Shown: positions 1 through 11,070, numbered from the stretch's first letter. The stretch: 64,000 nt of DNA from Stomorhina lunata (GCA_933228675.1 OW121743.1:88457438-88521437), one strand, 5' to 3'. Numbers and translations are program-made. Notes: generated by a model from the letters alone, not told the origin.

Positions 1-614
1 CGATTGAGCGATGTCCGTCTATCTGTCCGTCTGTCTGTTGAAATCACGATAACGCCTGAACGAAAGAAGCTATCTCACTGCAACTTAGTAAAAACATTTT
101 TCATTCTTCAGAAAATTTTGGTATTGCAATTGGGCAAAATCGGTCAACATTTGATCAAAGCTCACGTATAATCTCGCCTAGGCCAATCGCTTATTTGCTA
201 ATAAATAACAAACTATAATAGGTATGATGATAAAATTTGGTATATAGAAGTTTTACAGCCCTAGGCAGCATACAAAATTTTATTCAAATCGGTTCACATT
301 TAGCCATAGCTCCCATACAAAACACTTATGAAAACAGCTTAAATTTCTCCTAAAATGCACTTAAATGCCAATAAATCCTAAACCTATAAAATTAGATATC
401 AATCAAGGTTAAGTCCAAACTTTATGCATTAGAAACTCCTAACAAAATATATGAACCTGCCGTCTTACTATCATTATGTTTATCCAAACTACATATTAAG
501 CACAACAATACTATTTACGTTTGGTCAACATTTTCAATTAGCTGCACTTTTATACAACTTGATTGGTGGGTATATAAGATTCGGCACAGCCGAATATAAC
601 TCTTACTTGTTTTA
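1..614 (+). repeat. Dispersed repeat DR2, 3' part
   Basis: This is a non-coding dispersed repeat. It contains the CGATGTCCGTC / CTGTCCGTCTGTCTG tract near its left side and repeated phrases such as 'catagctcccatacaaaac'. It ends with a short hairpin, ATTCGGC-ACA-GCCGAAT, followed by CTTACTTGTTTT at 603-614. The same terminus occurs inverted at 3971 and 22511. No coding capacity was seen. The window starts inside the element. Confidence 0.6.
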
Positions 615-2025
615 ATTAAGTTAATGATGAAATTTTTGTCTACATATGTACTGGACTCTATACTAACATAAAATGAAGTCGAAAAAAAATACCAAACAAT
701 TTTTTATAAAATGGTTTAAAAAACGATCGATCTCACTAAAATATAACAATTTTTATCGGACCAAATTCGCGAAAGTTATGGACACAAACATACAAGAGGT
801 GGGCAAATTTGGCCCACTGTAGAGCCCACTGTGCTACCGATAGTTAAACATTGATATAAAAGCCTAACACCTCTTCTATTGACGTTCGAAATTTCGTCAA
901 ATTCTGTGTAATAGTTTAAAAATTGTAGAGTTAATACCACTGTGCACTATTAAGTTTATTTGGATACATTACTCTCCAATGCTTCAATATTCAGCATAAA
1001 AATGCAATGGAAGGCAAAGTTTTCAGAGCGTTTAGTATTATTGGATCGGGAAAGACCAGGAAATTAATACCAAATAAATATTTTTCTACTTTTTTAAGGA
1101 AAATAATTTCAATCTTTGATATTCTGTTGAAATGACATGGATAAAGGTATCACAATAAAATTGTATAGTTATGTAGACCAATAAGATCTAAAAGCAATAG
1201 ACTAAAAGAATTCCCAGTTTTAACTGAAAAATTTCCCAATTCCCAACTTTGAAAAAATGGGTTTCAAAAAAATTTTTTTTTGCAAAAATGGCAACACTGA
1301 CAATATTTGCAGCGCGTTTTGGAAAATACTTTTCTAATCAATAACAGATATGTTTGGAAATATAAACATTATAATTTTTTTCAAATCGGTACTTTGCCTT
1401 TTGAGAAATTTTTGTTTAAACTTAAATTTCTTTCCAAATTGCCATTTTTTGGAGAGGGCATGTGCGAGGACCAAAAGCCCAATTGACAAGAAATTTATTT
1501 TATACGCATTCTTATTATGTTTTCTATTAAAAACTTTAAAAATCTTTTTATGTTTTTTAAGAAAATATTTTTTTATTAGTGAAAAATATAGCTATCTTTT
1601 AGGGAAAATCTCAAAAATATCGATATTTTTTTATGTTTCAACTTTGAAAATTTGTAACTTTTAAACGAAAGAAGGTATCTATAGCCAACTTTCACAAACA
1701 TTATTCAGAATTCTATTAAGAATTTAAGGAATATTCTTAAAAAATTGGAAATTAATACCAAATAAACAACAGATCAAAAAAAGCTTTAAAAAATAGGTAA
1801 AAAATCAACCCAAAAATTCTTTTTACCCAAATATCTCGAAAGCCAAATGAGATAACCCACACATGTTAGCGTGTTTTTTAATAAATCTTCTCATGGACAA
1901 CATAAATTTAAATTTCTTAAAAATATATCTAAAATCGATCGATTTGAAAATTATCAATTTCCATCACATAACTGAATATTTCATAATTATATTTTATATT
2001 TTTCATATTTTAAAACCAAAAATAT
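615..2025. other. AT-rich stretch without recognised gene
   Basis: No supportable gene, RNA or terminal repeat was found here. A 104-codon open frame at 1350-1664 is dominated by F, K, L and I codons and has no recognisable motif. It is what a very AT-rich sequence gives by chance. Confidence 0.5.
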
Positions 2026-2240
2026 AGTACGTTGTACTAGATTTAGCAGTTTTTCTTAGAAACATTTTCTATAAGTGGATTAAGCTGTTTTTCCTAACAA
2101 ACCATTTCACACACTTCAAGACTCAAATACTTACATGCTGCTCGACAGGACGTATCTTTCTCTACTACATGGCATCAAAATGTCAAATTACTTAAAAAGT
2201 GGACTTAGCAGGTTTTCATATTAAGCCGACGATATATCAA
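2026..2240 (+). repeat. Copy of the inverted-repeat element found in SLC46 intron 4
   Basis: This stretch of about 200 bp is clearly similar to 9590-9783. Shared phrases are 'ttcacacacttcaagactc', 'aaaaagtggacttagca' and the terminal 'catattaagccga'. The matching left end was not found nearby, so this is a partial or diverged copy. Confidence 0.55.
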
Positions 2241-3281
2241 ATTACTTAACATTTTTTCCCTTATTTTTACTCGCATATTTATTTGTTCTAAAGGGTTAAA
2301 AAATTCCAAATATTAGTTTTTATTCCCTATTTCTCCAATTTTTAAAAAAGGATTAAATTTTTTATTATTATTTTAGTTTCGTAGATATAACGTAGCTAAA
2401 TTTTCCATTATTCTGTCGAATTTCCAAAAAGTTAAAAAACATTCCATTTTATTACTGATCTTATAGCAACTTTTGTTTCTATCCCTTTTAATTTAGGAGA
2501 TACCAATTTTTTCCATTTTTACGAATTCCTTGAAAGTTTGTCTACTTTTACATTAGTCAGATTTGGCTTATCAAGTCTTGAACTTGTATGAGAAAAAACT
2601 GACAGAATTAAAATTGAGCAAACCTGACCATACTATCAAGTTTACAAAAATTTTGAAAATTTGTATGAAATTTAAGGAAAATAAAATGAAAACTGATAAA
2701 AAAAATGTTTGTGTGTGAACGTGAATGCAGGTTCAAAAGAAATTTAAAGAAAAACTGATCAAGTAAACCTGATCCGTGTGAAACGGGACTTTTAATGAAA
2801 TACGTTTAAAGTTTCAAGTTCAAATATTTTGCATGGATATAGAATTCCTCCATGGATTTCTCTTCGGCTACAGATCAATGACTAGCTATTCTCATTGTAT
2901 AGAATTCATTAAATTGTGAATTGCTAAAATCCTAAACCTGATGAAAGACTTTAAATAGCTATTGAATTCCTGTAGGGACCATAAATAATAACAGGTTGTT
3001 TAACTATTAAAATCTATACATGTTAATACACTTTATATTAAAATCAAAATTGTGGAAGGAAGAAATATACCAGCAACTAATAATGGCAAAATCTGCAACG
3101 TTGGTGGCTTTATTATGTTTCATTCCCATACATATTCATTAAAAGATTAATGATTAAATTGGAAAATGATTTGTATTGCTGATAATGAAAATGTTTTAAT
3201 TAATAGTCGTTAGTCATATATGCATATTATAAAAATATTAGAAATTATATAGTTTAAAAAATTGATTAAAAAAAATTCTCA
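2241..3281. other. AT-rich stretch without recognised gene
   Basis: No coding exon, RNA gene or clear repeat boundary was recognised. The only functional hint is the run of eight A at 3268-3275. On the minus strand this is a T8 run just downstream of the tRNA gene and can serve as its RNA polymerase III terminator. Confidence 0.4.
3268..3275 (-). terminator. Pol III terminator of tRNA-Ser
   Basis: On the minus strand this is an uninterrupted run of eight T starting 6 nt after the tRNA 3' end, which is the usual form of an RNA polymerase III stop signal. Confidence 0.75.
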
Positions 3282-3363
3282 CGCAGCCGGTAGGATTCGA
3301 ACCTACGCTCCCAGAGGGAATCTGATTTCGAGTCAGACGCCTTAACCACTCGGCCACGACTGC
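3282..3363 (-). tRNA. tRNA-Ser-CGA: tRNA-Ser (anticodon CGA)
   Basis: This is an 82 nt cloverleaf on the minus strand. The acceptor arms GCAGTCG and CGGCTGC pair fully, with one G-T wobble, and are followed by discriminator G. The D arm begins GCCGAGTGGTTAAGGC. The anticodon stem TCTGA/TCAGA encloses the loop CTCGAAA, giving anticodon CGA, which reads UCG. The long variable arm (CCC-TCT-GGG) is typical of serine tRNAs. The T arm GTAGGTTCGAATCCTAC is perfect. The internal promoter is present as A box TGGCCGAGTGG and B box GGTTCGAATCC. A T8 run about 6 nt past the 3' end is the likely terminator. No intron is visible. It looks intact and functional. Confidence 0.97.
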
Positions 3364-3969
3364 TTGTGCAGCGGGCATGACTAAATTGCCATTTGATAGA
3401 GTTTACATTGCATTCAGCTGTTAACATTAACCAATGTTATCAACATTTGTTCTTATCAGACTCATTCCATGTTACTTTTGCAAAGTACTTAAATGTTAAC
3501 TTAGTAACAGCAATAAAAAAGTACATACAGAATAATTACATACATACATATTAACAGACTGTTTGTAAGTACGCGTTCAATTGAAGAATATTTTAGGAAT
3601 TGCAAATAAAATGCTCAATTTTATGAGAAATTTTTAAATGAGTTTTGTAAGTGAACTAAAGAAAAAAATTTAAAAACTTCTATTACTATCATTTGTTAAA
3701 TGCCCTAAACTGAGTGAACTAAATCAAGGACAGTTTGAAATTCAAAATGTTCAAGACAGAACTATGTACTCGGAAGATGACTAAATACGATTAACTTAGA
3801 GCCTATGGAGTAATCGACAATAAGAGCTATGAAGTTAAATACAGTAAATTTTGGCCGACAAAGCCTTACGAGACTTCGAAAACTAAAAAGTCGGACACCA
3901 ATGTAATTTTGTACAATATTGAAGTTATAAATGAGGACCTACTATGAAGCAATTCCTAAAAGATAATTA
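3364..3969. other. Upstream flank of tRNA-Ser, nothing recognised
   Basis: No coding or repeat structure could be supported here. The sequence is AT-rich and mostly unique by eye. Confidence 0.35.
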
Positions 3970-4306
3970 AAACAAGAAAGAGTGTTATATTTAGCTGTGC
4001 CGAATCTTATGTGCCCATCAAAATGTGGACCAAATTCGAAAAAATTTGTTACGCTAGTTGGTTTTGTTAGTTAAATGCTAGACTATAGTTTTACATTTAT
4101 AGGCTTTTAAATATATTTCGTTGTGCTTAATAACTACACCAAACACGTTGATAGTAATACGGCAGGTCCACACATTTTGTTAAGAGTTCCTTATGCATCC
4201 ACCGTATATAAAGTTTGGACTTAACATTGATTGATAGCTATGTAATTTCCAATATACTGAATGTATACACCGAATGTACCTCTAAATCTTTTTGACTGTA
4301 GATATA
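3970..4306 (-). repeat. Dispersed repeat DR2, truncated by a DR1 insertion
   Basis: It begins with AAAACAAGAAAGAGTG and the DR2 terminal hairpin (TTAGCTGTGCCGAA), the reverse of the end at 603. It continues with 'gatagtaatacggcaggtc' and 'gttccttatgcatccacc', which recur at 22823-22880. Similarity stops where the DR1 terminus AACAAGTA begins at 4307. DR2-like sequence resumes beyond 5659. Confidence 0.6.
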
Positions 4307-5092
4307 ACAAGTAAAAAAAGCTGCAGTCGGTCAAGCCCGACTATATCACACCCTTCACTACTAAGGTCAAATATAGACCAACAATTTTACAAGTTTTCCT
4401 TAAGTCTTTGCGACATACATACATATACTATGTGCTATGCTTTAAAAATTTTGAGATTTATGTAATTTCAGGCTAAGGGCCTTATATGGGAGCAAGGGTC
4501 AATTTTAAATCGATTGTTAACAAATTTTGGTTTATATTTACAAAATATTTATCTGTGCAAAGTTTTAGTAAGCAAATGCATTTATCTTTAGAGTAATAAA
4601 CGTTTTTGTGACTTTATGTGTATATAAGCGTGTTTTTTTGAAAATGTGTCTTGTATGGGAGGTATAGTCAAATATGGCCCGATTCCTACAAAATTAATTT
4701 AAGTTATCATAAGCAATATTTGAGCTGATTATTATTAAAATACAACTAAGTTTGCGGCTGTAAAGGACCAAAAACACTATTCTGGGATGACATCCCTATG
4801 GGAGGTACCCGAAATAGTGAGCCGATTTCTCACCAAAAGTATTTGGACCATAATAGGAGCCTGTGCCAAATTTCATCAAATTATCTTTCAAGTTACGACC
4901 TGTACAATGATAACAAGCTTACATGGATAACCGGCCAGCCGAGCCAGTTAAACGGAAGGTCATCGTCAACTCAGGGTGATTCTAAGTCGATTGGTATCAT
5001 AAAAGATGGGTCTCAGTCCAATATTTCTATATGTTACAAACATCTGCACAAATCTAATATACCCTTTGCACCTATGGTGGTGAAGAATATAA
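4307..5092 (-). repeat. Dispersed repeat DR1, minus orientation, nested in DR2
   Basis: Read on the minus strand it runs from the 5' end (ACCACCATAGGTG...GGGTAT near 5066-5092) to the 3' end (GGCTTGACCGACTGCAGC then TACTTGTT near 4307). It shares the internal phrase about 'gggacctatggtggg' and the CGACTTAGAATCACCCTGAG region with other DR1 copies. It is more diverged than the copies at 25.5 and 36.1 kb. Open frames inside it are repeat sequence, not genes. Confidence 0.6.
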
Positions 5093-5122
5093 AAAGGGGA
5101 TGTTATATATATGTGGCAATAT

Positions 5123-5658
5123 GAAAGAGTAACTTAAGTCGACATAAGAGAGAATTTAGTTCAAGCGTTTATTGTATTAAAGAAGCAAAAACGCTTAAAT
5201 GTGTTTAGTCCGTTTAAAAAAATCGGGATTTTATCAATATTATGTACGTTTATTTTTTATCTTAAGTTTTTTTTAACAATAGTGCATTGATCAAAACAAC
5301 TTATGTACACATATTTTAGTGTTCATATTCATATTTTTCTTCCATCATCGTATAAATGTTGACCTTGAAAAAATAAAGTCATTATTTTCAAACAACTTAT
5401 GTTTACATAAAACTACACAATACACACTTTTTATTTAAGCAGGACTGCTTAAAGTTACTTAAGGTCCAGTTTAACGCAAATTTCAGTTTTGAAAAATATC
5501 TTAAATGCAATATTTTTTTTAATATTCATCCTTCTTCTCTAATAAACATGTTTCCAATATATTAATTCCTAAATTATTCGTAGAAGTCAAGCAGAAGAAA
5601 AATAACACAAAATTGATCATAACTCAAAACTCCAATTTTCGACTTAAGCTATTCTTCC
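5123..5658. mobile_element. 536 bp MITE with 20 bp terminal inverted repeats (family MITE-A)
   Basis: The left end GAAAGAGTAACTTAAGTCGA is the inverse of the right end TCGACTTAAGCTATTCTTCC with two mismatches. ATAT flanks both ends and may be a target duplication or part of the repeat. A second copy with the same interior lies at 29126-29697. There is no coding capacity, so it is a non-autonomous DNA element. Confidence 0.7.
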
Positions 5659-7800
5659 ATATTTCCGCAGATATAAGAATTATATTTAAATGTTGATCGA
5701 TTGACACAAAATTGTATACACTCGCTGGTATTAATATAAAGCTTATAATTTAATAGCTTTTAACTGGCGTTTGTGGCATTTTTGTGGTTTCCGGGAGTGG
5801 TTTTTACATGAAAGCTAAAATCAAGTATAGACCGATTCCTATAAAAGTTCATATACTACATTTGCATATAACTTCTCTGTTCTAAATTAATTTGTCATAT
5901 CTATTACAATTGGATTTAATTATCAGCATTTGTGTTTCCCGGGGCGGGGTTATACTTGAGCTCTAACTAAATGTGAACCGTTTTTGCCCATTTTCAATAC
6001 ACAACATTTTCAAGGCATCTAAAACACTTATGTATAAACTTTATATCAAAAATTTTCTATAGAAAAATTTTATATGGAAAATTTTTCATAGAAAAATTTT
6101 ATATGAAAAATTTCTCATAGAAAAATTTTTTATCGAAACTATAGAAAAATATTATGTGGAAAATTTTCTATATAAAAATTTTATTTCGAAAATTTTCTAT
6201 AGAAAATTTTATATCAAAAATTTTCTGTAGAAAATTTTATATCAAAAATTTACTATATAAAAATTTTATATCGTAAATTTTATATAGAAAAATTTTATAT
6301 CGTACATTTTTAATAGAAAATCTTTTATATCAAACATTTTCTATAGAAAAATTTTATATCAAACATTTTCTATAGAAAAATTTTGTATCGAAATTTTTCT
6401 ATAGAAAAATTTTGTATCGAAATTTTTCTATAGAAAAATTTTGTATCGAAATTTTTCTATAGAAAAATTTTATATCGAAATTTTTCTATAGAAAAATTTT
6501 ATATCGAAATTTTTCTATAGAAAAATTTTATATCGAAATTTTTCTATAGAAAAATTTATATCGAAATTTTATATCGAAATTTTTCTATAGAAAAATTTTA
6601 TATCGAAATTTTTCTATAGAAAAATTTTATATCGAAATTTTTCTATAGAAAAATTTTATATCGAAATTTTTCTATAGAAAAATTTTATATCGAAATTTTT
6701 CTATAGCAAAATTTTATATCGAAATTTTTCTATAAAAAAATTTTATATCGAAATTTTTCTATAGAAAAATTTTATATCGAAATTTTTCTATAGAAAAATT
6801 TTATATCGAAATTTTTCTATAGAAAAATTTTATTTTTGTATATCGAAACCCAATTTCTTTTTGGTATTTTTGGGCTTCCGTAAGTTTTTTATATAGGAGC
6901 TATGGTCAAATGTTGAGGTCAAATTTGAGGCCCTATGCTCCACTGGGAGTCAAGGATAACAGAAGAAGAATGGTCAAATGTTGACCGATTGTAACAAAAT
7001 GTTGCACACTGGCTGGTATTGACATAAGACTTTCTTGTGGTAAATATGGTGGACATAGCTATAAGGTTTATTATTTATTGTTATTCAAATGTATTTATGG
7101 TGGAATGTAAAAAAATGTAAAATGTATGTCAAATTTTAGTGACCTGTATCTTTTCGTTAAGGTTTTATCGTGCCGACAACAGACAGACAAAACGGACGGA
7201 CAGAAACCCCCTATCATTTTGGAATTTTTGTGTTTCCGTAAGTTTTTATATGGGTGCTATGGTCATATAGTGACTGATTGTTAAAAAATGTTGCACACTG
7301 GCTGGCATTGACATAAACCTTCCTTGTTCTGAATTGAGTGTCCATAACTATTATAGTTTATCATTTACTAGCATTTAAGTGTATTTTAGGTGGAACTTAG
7401 GCTGCTTCTGTAGCGTTTTGTTTGGGAGCTATGGTTAAATGTCAACCGATTTCGATGAAACTTTATATGCAGCCTAGTTCTTATATAAAACTCATCTATA
7501 CTAAATGTTATCATCGTACCTAATATAATTTGACATTTATTAGCAAATATGGTCAAATGTACACCGATTTCACAAAATTTCAGTAAACAAAAATTCCAAG
7601 AAATGAGGAATACTTTTTCCAAGTCTCTGTGGCCTAGCTTCTTTTGTTAAGGCGTTATAGTGCTTTCAATAGACAGACGGACCTAGCTCATTCGTCTTAG
7701 AATTTCGTAAGGATTCAGAATGTATATCCTTTGAATATTAAGAAAGTTACAAAGAGAATGACATTCTTAGTACTCCCCATTCTTTTTGATGTTGGGTATA
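5659..7800 (-). repeat. Dispersed repeat DR2, body, containing a satellite block
   Basis: Modules such as 'gttgaccgattgtaacaaaa', 'cactggctggtattgacat' and 'gacagacggac' recur several times within this stretch and again at 22980-23930. The element is thus built from repeated modules of roughly 200 bp. It is interrupted at 6050-6838 by a 29 bp palindromic satellite. It ends near 'gatgttgggtataaa'. No gene is present. Confidence 0.5.
6050..6838. repeat. AT-rich palindromic satellite, 29 bp unit
   Basis: These are tandem copies of a 29 bp unit built from the half-repeats TATCGAAATTTTTC and TATAGAAAAATTTTA. They are very uniform from 6380 to 6830 and degenerate toward the left edge. Each half is near-palindromic, so either strand can fold. 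The array sits inside DR2 and resembles the satellites at 27, 52 and 57 kb. Confidence 0.85.
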
Positions 7801-8020
7801 AAAAAGGAATCATCTTTCATTCAGTCAAACAAGAAGGGAGGCCAATTCTTTTCGGAACTGCAACTTATTAACTTCCTAATTTCGAATAAACCTTCTGAAG
7901 AAATATGTAACAAAAATATTTTTTTTATTCATTATTCTTTTAAAATTTTATTTCTAAATAATACAAACATACAGATACTAACAAATTAAACATTAATAAT
8001 AAAAACAATACTTTTATCAC

Positions 8021-8026
8021 TTTATT
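8021..8026 (-). promoter_or_regulatory. Candidate poly(A) signal of the SLC46-like gene
   Basis: The + strand TTTATT reads AATAAA on the minus strand, 22 nt after the stop codon at 8048-8050. Its position fits the end of the transporter transcript, but the short 3' UTR it implies is unverified. Confidence 0.45.
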
Positions 8027-8047
8027 TTAAAATTGTATAACCTAAAA

Positions 8048-11000
8048 TTACAAATGCGTATTATTTTCTGTTTTCACTTCACCATTTTCGATAACATCGG
8101 GAATATAGGCTTTATTGTCGAGACCATTGCTGCTGCTCGAACGCACACAGTTGTTCGGCTGGCAAGTGTGATCGCAAATGTGTTCGTGCAAGGCGTTAGC
8201 AACAATGCCATTCAAATGGCCCCTGGCCTCCGAAGCTAAGGCAACGGCATCAATAGTGCTGATATTGCCGCTAGTGTCTTTAGGGGCCTCTTGATCGTTT
8301 TGTTTTAGTTTACGATTGAGTTGACATTGGAAGTTATACATCCAGCTGAAGGAGGGTAAAAAGGGGCATTAGTTTATTGAATTAGTTGAATTAGTGAAAA
8401 AACTTACAAAAATATTAACACAGCCAAAAAAGTAATTCCACCTCCAAGAATATAAAATGCTCCTGGTAAGACTTTAATTGTGGCAGCATATAAGGTACTA
8501 TACATGGGAGCATAGACCACTGGCATTAGGGCTTCTGCTACACCAAACAAAGAATTTACTTTACCCAATTCATCTTTGGACACCAGTTTAGTGGCCATCG
8601 ATCGCATGGCTATGAAAGAGGTACCATTGAAAATTTCCACTATAGCTCCCACATACATGTGCCAGGGTAGAGTAGAAAAGGCATACACAAAACCTGAGAG
8701 AATCTTAGAGGTACTGGATAAAACTCCAATAAGAGCATCGTCGATTTTTAGTTTGTGCGACAAAACGCCAACACAAAACATAACACCTGAAAATAGTTTA
8801 AAATAATAAATACAAGTATTTCGTCGGCTTATTTTGAAAACCTGCTAACTCACTTCCAGCAAATTTTACAGGGGAGGCAAAAATTTATTACATTTTAATA
8901 TTATATTTTATATTTTTTATATTTCAAAAACAAACATTTTTTGTAAAAAGGTTTATCAAAATTTTGGGACATCAAACATTTAATTAAAAAGTTTTATTGT
9001 AGTGTATTGCACTAAGATCCCAATTTACTACAATTATTTATTATTGTATTAAATAGTTTTTTGATAAAACCAAAAAATGTTGGTGGAGAAACCTTTCCTC
9101 GACGCGTTTCGATGGTTGGTTAGTCCATTTCATCAGGAGGATTATCCCTAATTCAAACTCTCTTGAAAAAATAAATTTTCAAAAAAGCGGCGGTTTACCT
9201 CATAACTCAGCTAGCCACTGGTTATTGAGTATTAGGCTATGTAAAACTTCTCAAACTAATGCATTTGCCGTTCGGAGCCGGCGTTAAAACGTAGGTCCCT
9301 TTCAATGAGTCTAAAAATAGAATCGGATGCAGCTCATTGTCTGAGAGAAGTACCCCTTGTTCCAATTGCAATGTTGTCGGGGAATTATATATATATGGTT
9401 TTCGCTCTGTCTAGAATTAGGGATAATCCTCCAGATGAGAAGGCCTATATAACCACCGAAACGCGTCGGGGAAAGGTTTCCCCACCAACAATTTTTGGTT
9501 TTATAAAAAAACTATTTATTACAATAATAAATAATTGTAGTAAATTGGGATCTTAGTGCAATACACTACAGTGAAACTTTTTAAAAATTTTATAGGTTGT
9601 CCCGGACTTAGCAGTTTTACTTACAAGCATTTCCTTATAGTTGATTTAGCAGTTTTTCTTATCAAACCTTTTCACACACTTCAAGACTCAAATTAAAAAA
9701 AATTACATGCTGGTAGAAGGTTCATCAAAATCTTAATTTACTTAAAAAGTGGACTTAGCACGTTTTCATATTAAGCCGATAATTTGATAAATTTTACAAT
9801 TATGGTAAAACTTACCCACTAAACCGGTTACCACAGCAAAAGTATTGAAGACGCTATAGTCCACCTCATTCCAATTGAAACGATAACGGGTATACAAATA
9901 CATGACGTTCATTTCACCTGTTTTTGAATAGATTTGAATGTAAATTAAAAATCTTAAAAATCAAAAAATCTGCTCAAATAATTTTACCATAAAGTGGACC
10001 AATGACCACCATAACAACAATCATGAGTAATATAACACGTTCTCTTCTCTTGTTTTCTCCTTTCTTGAAAGCCACCCTAAAAGTCTCCACCACATGCTCT
10101 TTATCGAAAAAGTCACCTAAAAGGCTTTTGGGTTTCTCTTTGGTCTCGGGTTGCACACAACGAGGTCGAGGCTCGGGTAAAAAGAAGAAACCATAAACCA
10201 AAGCGAAAACATATAAACTAGCGGATATAGAGAAAACACCATAGAAACCAATTTTCCTAGAATAAGACACAAAAAAAAATATATTAAAACTTTAAACTTT
10301 GAAGTCGAAAAAGAAAAACTTACTTCAGTAAAACCCCACTTAAGGCCGTACCAATGGGCACACCCACCGAGAAGCAAACATTTAGAATACCTATTCTCAA
10401 TGTCCTCTCCTCCTCGGTGGTGATATCGGCCATATAACTGAACACACCCATTAGCATAACAAACCAGCCACCACTTAGCGAAGGAAAGATGGCCTCCGTT
10501 AAGCCCGCCAACTCCATGGGAGTATCTTTGAAAAATACACACAACATTAGACCTACGGATCCTAAGAATTCACCCACTATGGGTATCATTATACAGGGTT
10601 TTCTACGATGATGCCTATCACTCCAAGAGCCCCAAAACAGAATCAGCAAGCAGGGGAATAAAGATTGTATCACAGTTTTCCAGGCCACCATGTGGGCTAC
10701 CATTTTTTGTATAGTTTCTTCTTCCCTAGAAATAAATTAAACATTTATATAATTTATTTGGGAATATTTAGTAAGTATAAAATTCTACTTACATGGTATA
10801 ATTAAAGGTCTCTCTACGAGTCAATGCATCACAGACCTCATCACCGTAGTCCATATTTACACGACAGGCTTTTTCCAAATTTAAATTTTGCGTTGCCAAA
10901 TTGGATAAGACACTGGGCATAATGTAGGCCGCTACTACAGGTTCTACGGTTATATTTTTAATGACATTGTCTAGCTTTTCACGCCATGTTAGTGGTGGTT

Positions 11001-11061
11001 TTTCGTCTAGATTAGTTTTCGATGCCATCACAGCTTTAGAGGGCTCATTTGAGGCACCCAT
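8048..11061 (-). CDS. SLC46 / proton-coupled-folate-transporter-like MFS transporter, six exons
   Basis: Coding exons on the minus strand are 11061-10793, 10725-10324, 10256-9988, 9917-9816, 8786-8408 and 8345-8048. All junctions are in frame with GT donors (four of five are GTAAGT) and AG acceptors, giving 572 codons. The hydrophilic N-terminus is followed by an SLC46-like block: E40-P41, QNLNLEKAC with C66, C77, and an N-Y-T glycosylation sequon at 87-89. The MFS loop motif G-S-W-S-D-R at 122-127 is followed by RRKP. Multiple membrane segments follow, then a charged, non-membrane C-terminal tail of about 80 residues containing a Cys/Ser cluster. The size and the loop-1 cysteines fit SLC46 carriers, which import folates or related organic anions with protons at plasma or lysosomal membranes. 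The substrate here is unknown. The start chosen is the first ATG after an upstream 3' splice site. No frame break is seen. Confidence 0.93.
9084..9150 (-). ncRNA. Hammerhead ribozyme motif (type I), copy 1
   Basis: On the minus strand the order is: stem I strand TCCTC (9141-9137), the catalytic box CTGATGA (9136-9130), a stem II hairpin (ATGG/CCAT), GAAA, then CGCG closing a two-base-pair stem III, then TC and the stem I return strand GAGGA ending at 9096. All invariant core residues are present. The pair next to GAAA in stem II (positions 10.1/11.1) is an A-C mismatch, which may lower activity. Cleavage is expected after the C of GTC. Confidence 0.78.
9162..9386 (+). mobile_element. 5'-truncated tRNA-derived SINE (copy 1)
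   Basis: It shares a long stretch with 35430-35622, including 'aagcggcggtttacctc', 'tattgagtattaggctatg', 'agtctaaaaatagaatcgg' and 'gagagaagtaccccttg'. The tRNA-like head is missing. It lies between the two hammerhead arms and therefore inserted into that element. Confidence 0.75.
9414..9484 (+). ncRNA. Decayed hammerhead ribozyme motif, copy 2
   Basis: The same layout as copy 1 is visible, but the CUGANGA box reads CAGATGA (9432-9438), losing the invariant U4, and stem II no longer pairs. GAAACGCGTC is still present. It is most likely inactive. Confidence 0.65.
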
Positions 11062-11070
11062 GGTCTATAT
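11062..11070 (-). other. 5' UTR end and 3' splice site upstream of SLC46-like start codon
   Basis: On the minus strand a pyrimidine-rich stretch ends in TTCTTTTCAG at 11080-11071, then nine bases lead to the ATG at 11061. This looks like a 3' splice site. The gene therefore probably has an upstream non-coding exon beyond the retrotransposon remnant at 11108-12399. That exon was not identified. Confidence 0.55.

Larger units (their letters stand above)
8940..9575. mobile_element. Hammerhead-bearing inverted-pair element in intron 4
   Basis: The left arm runs from 'gtttatcaaaattttggg' near 8950 to 9150. It is the inverse of the right arm at 9397-9575 across the stretch 'atcccaatt...actaca' through the hammerhead core. 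The outer motif ATCTTAGTGCAATACACTAC also flanks the 62.4-62.9 kb copy. It has no open frame for a reverse transcriptase, so it is non-autonomous. Confidence 0.6.
8829..9783. mobile_element. Inverted-repeat element filling SLC46 intron 4
   Basis: The left end reads GTCGGCTTATTTTGAAAACC. The right end is the reverse complement of GGCTTAATATGAAAACGTG, giving imperfect inverted repeats of about 30 bp. A relative of the right part lies at 2026-2240. Removing this interval leaves 74 bp of the 1029 bp intron, close to the 62-70 bp of the gene's other introns. It contains a hammerhead-bearing element and a SINE fragment. Confidence 0.65.

Noticed and set aside
1350..1664. 104-codon open frame
   Set aside because: It has AT-driven composition, no motif, no splice context and no repeats elsewhere.
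8048..8239. Plus-strand open frame opposite the last SLC46 exon
   Set aside because: It is the antisense shadow of exon 6, whose minus-strand frame joins correctly to exon 5.
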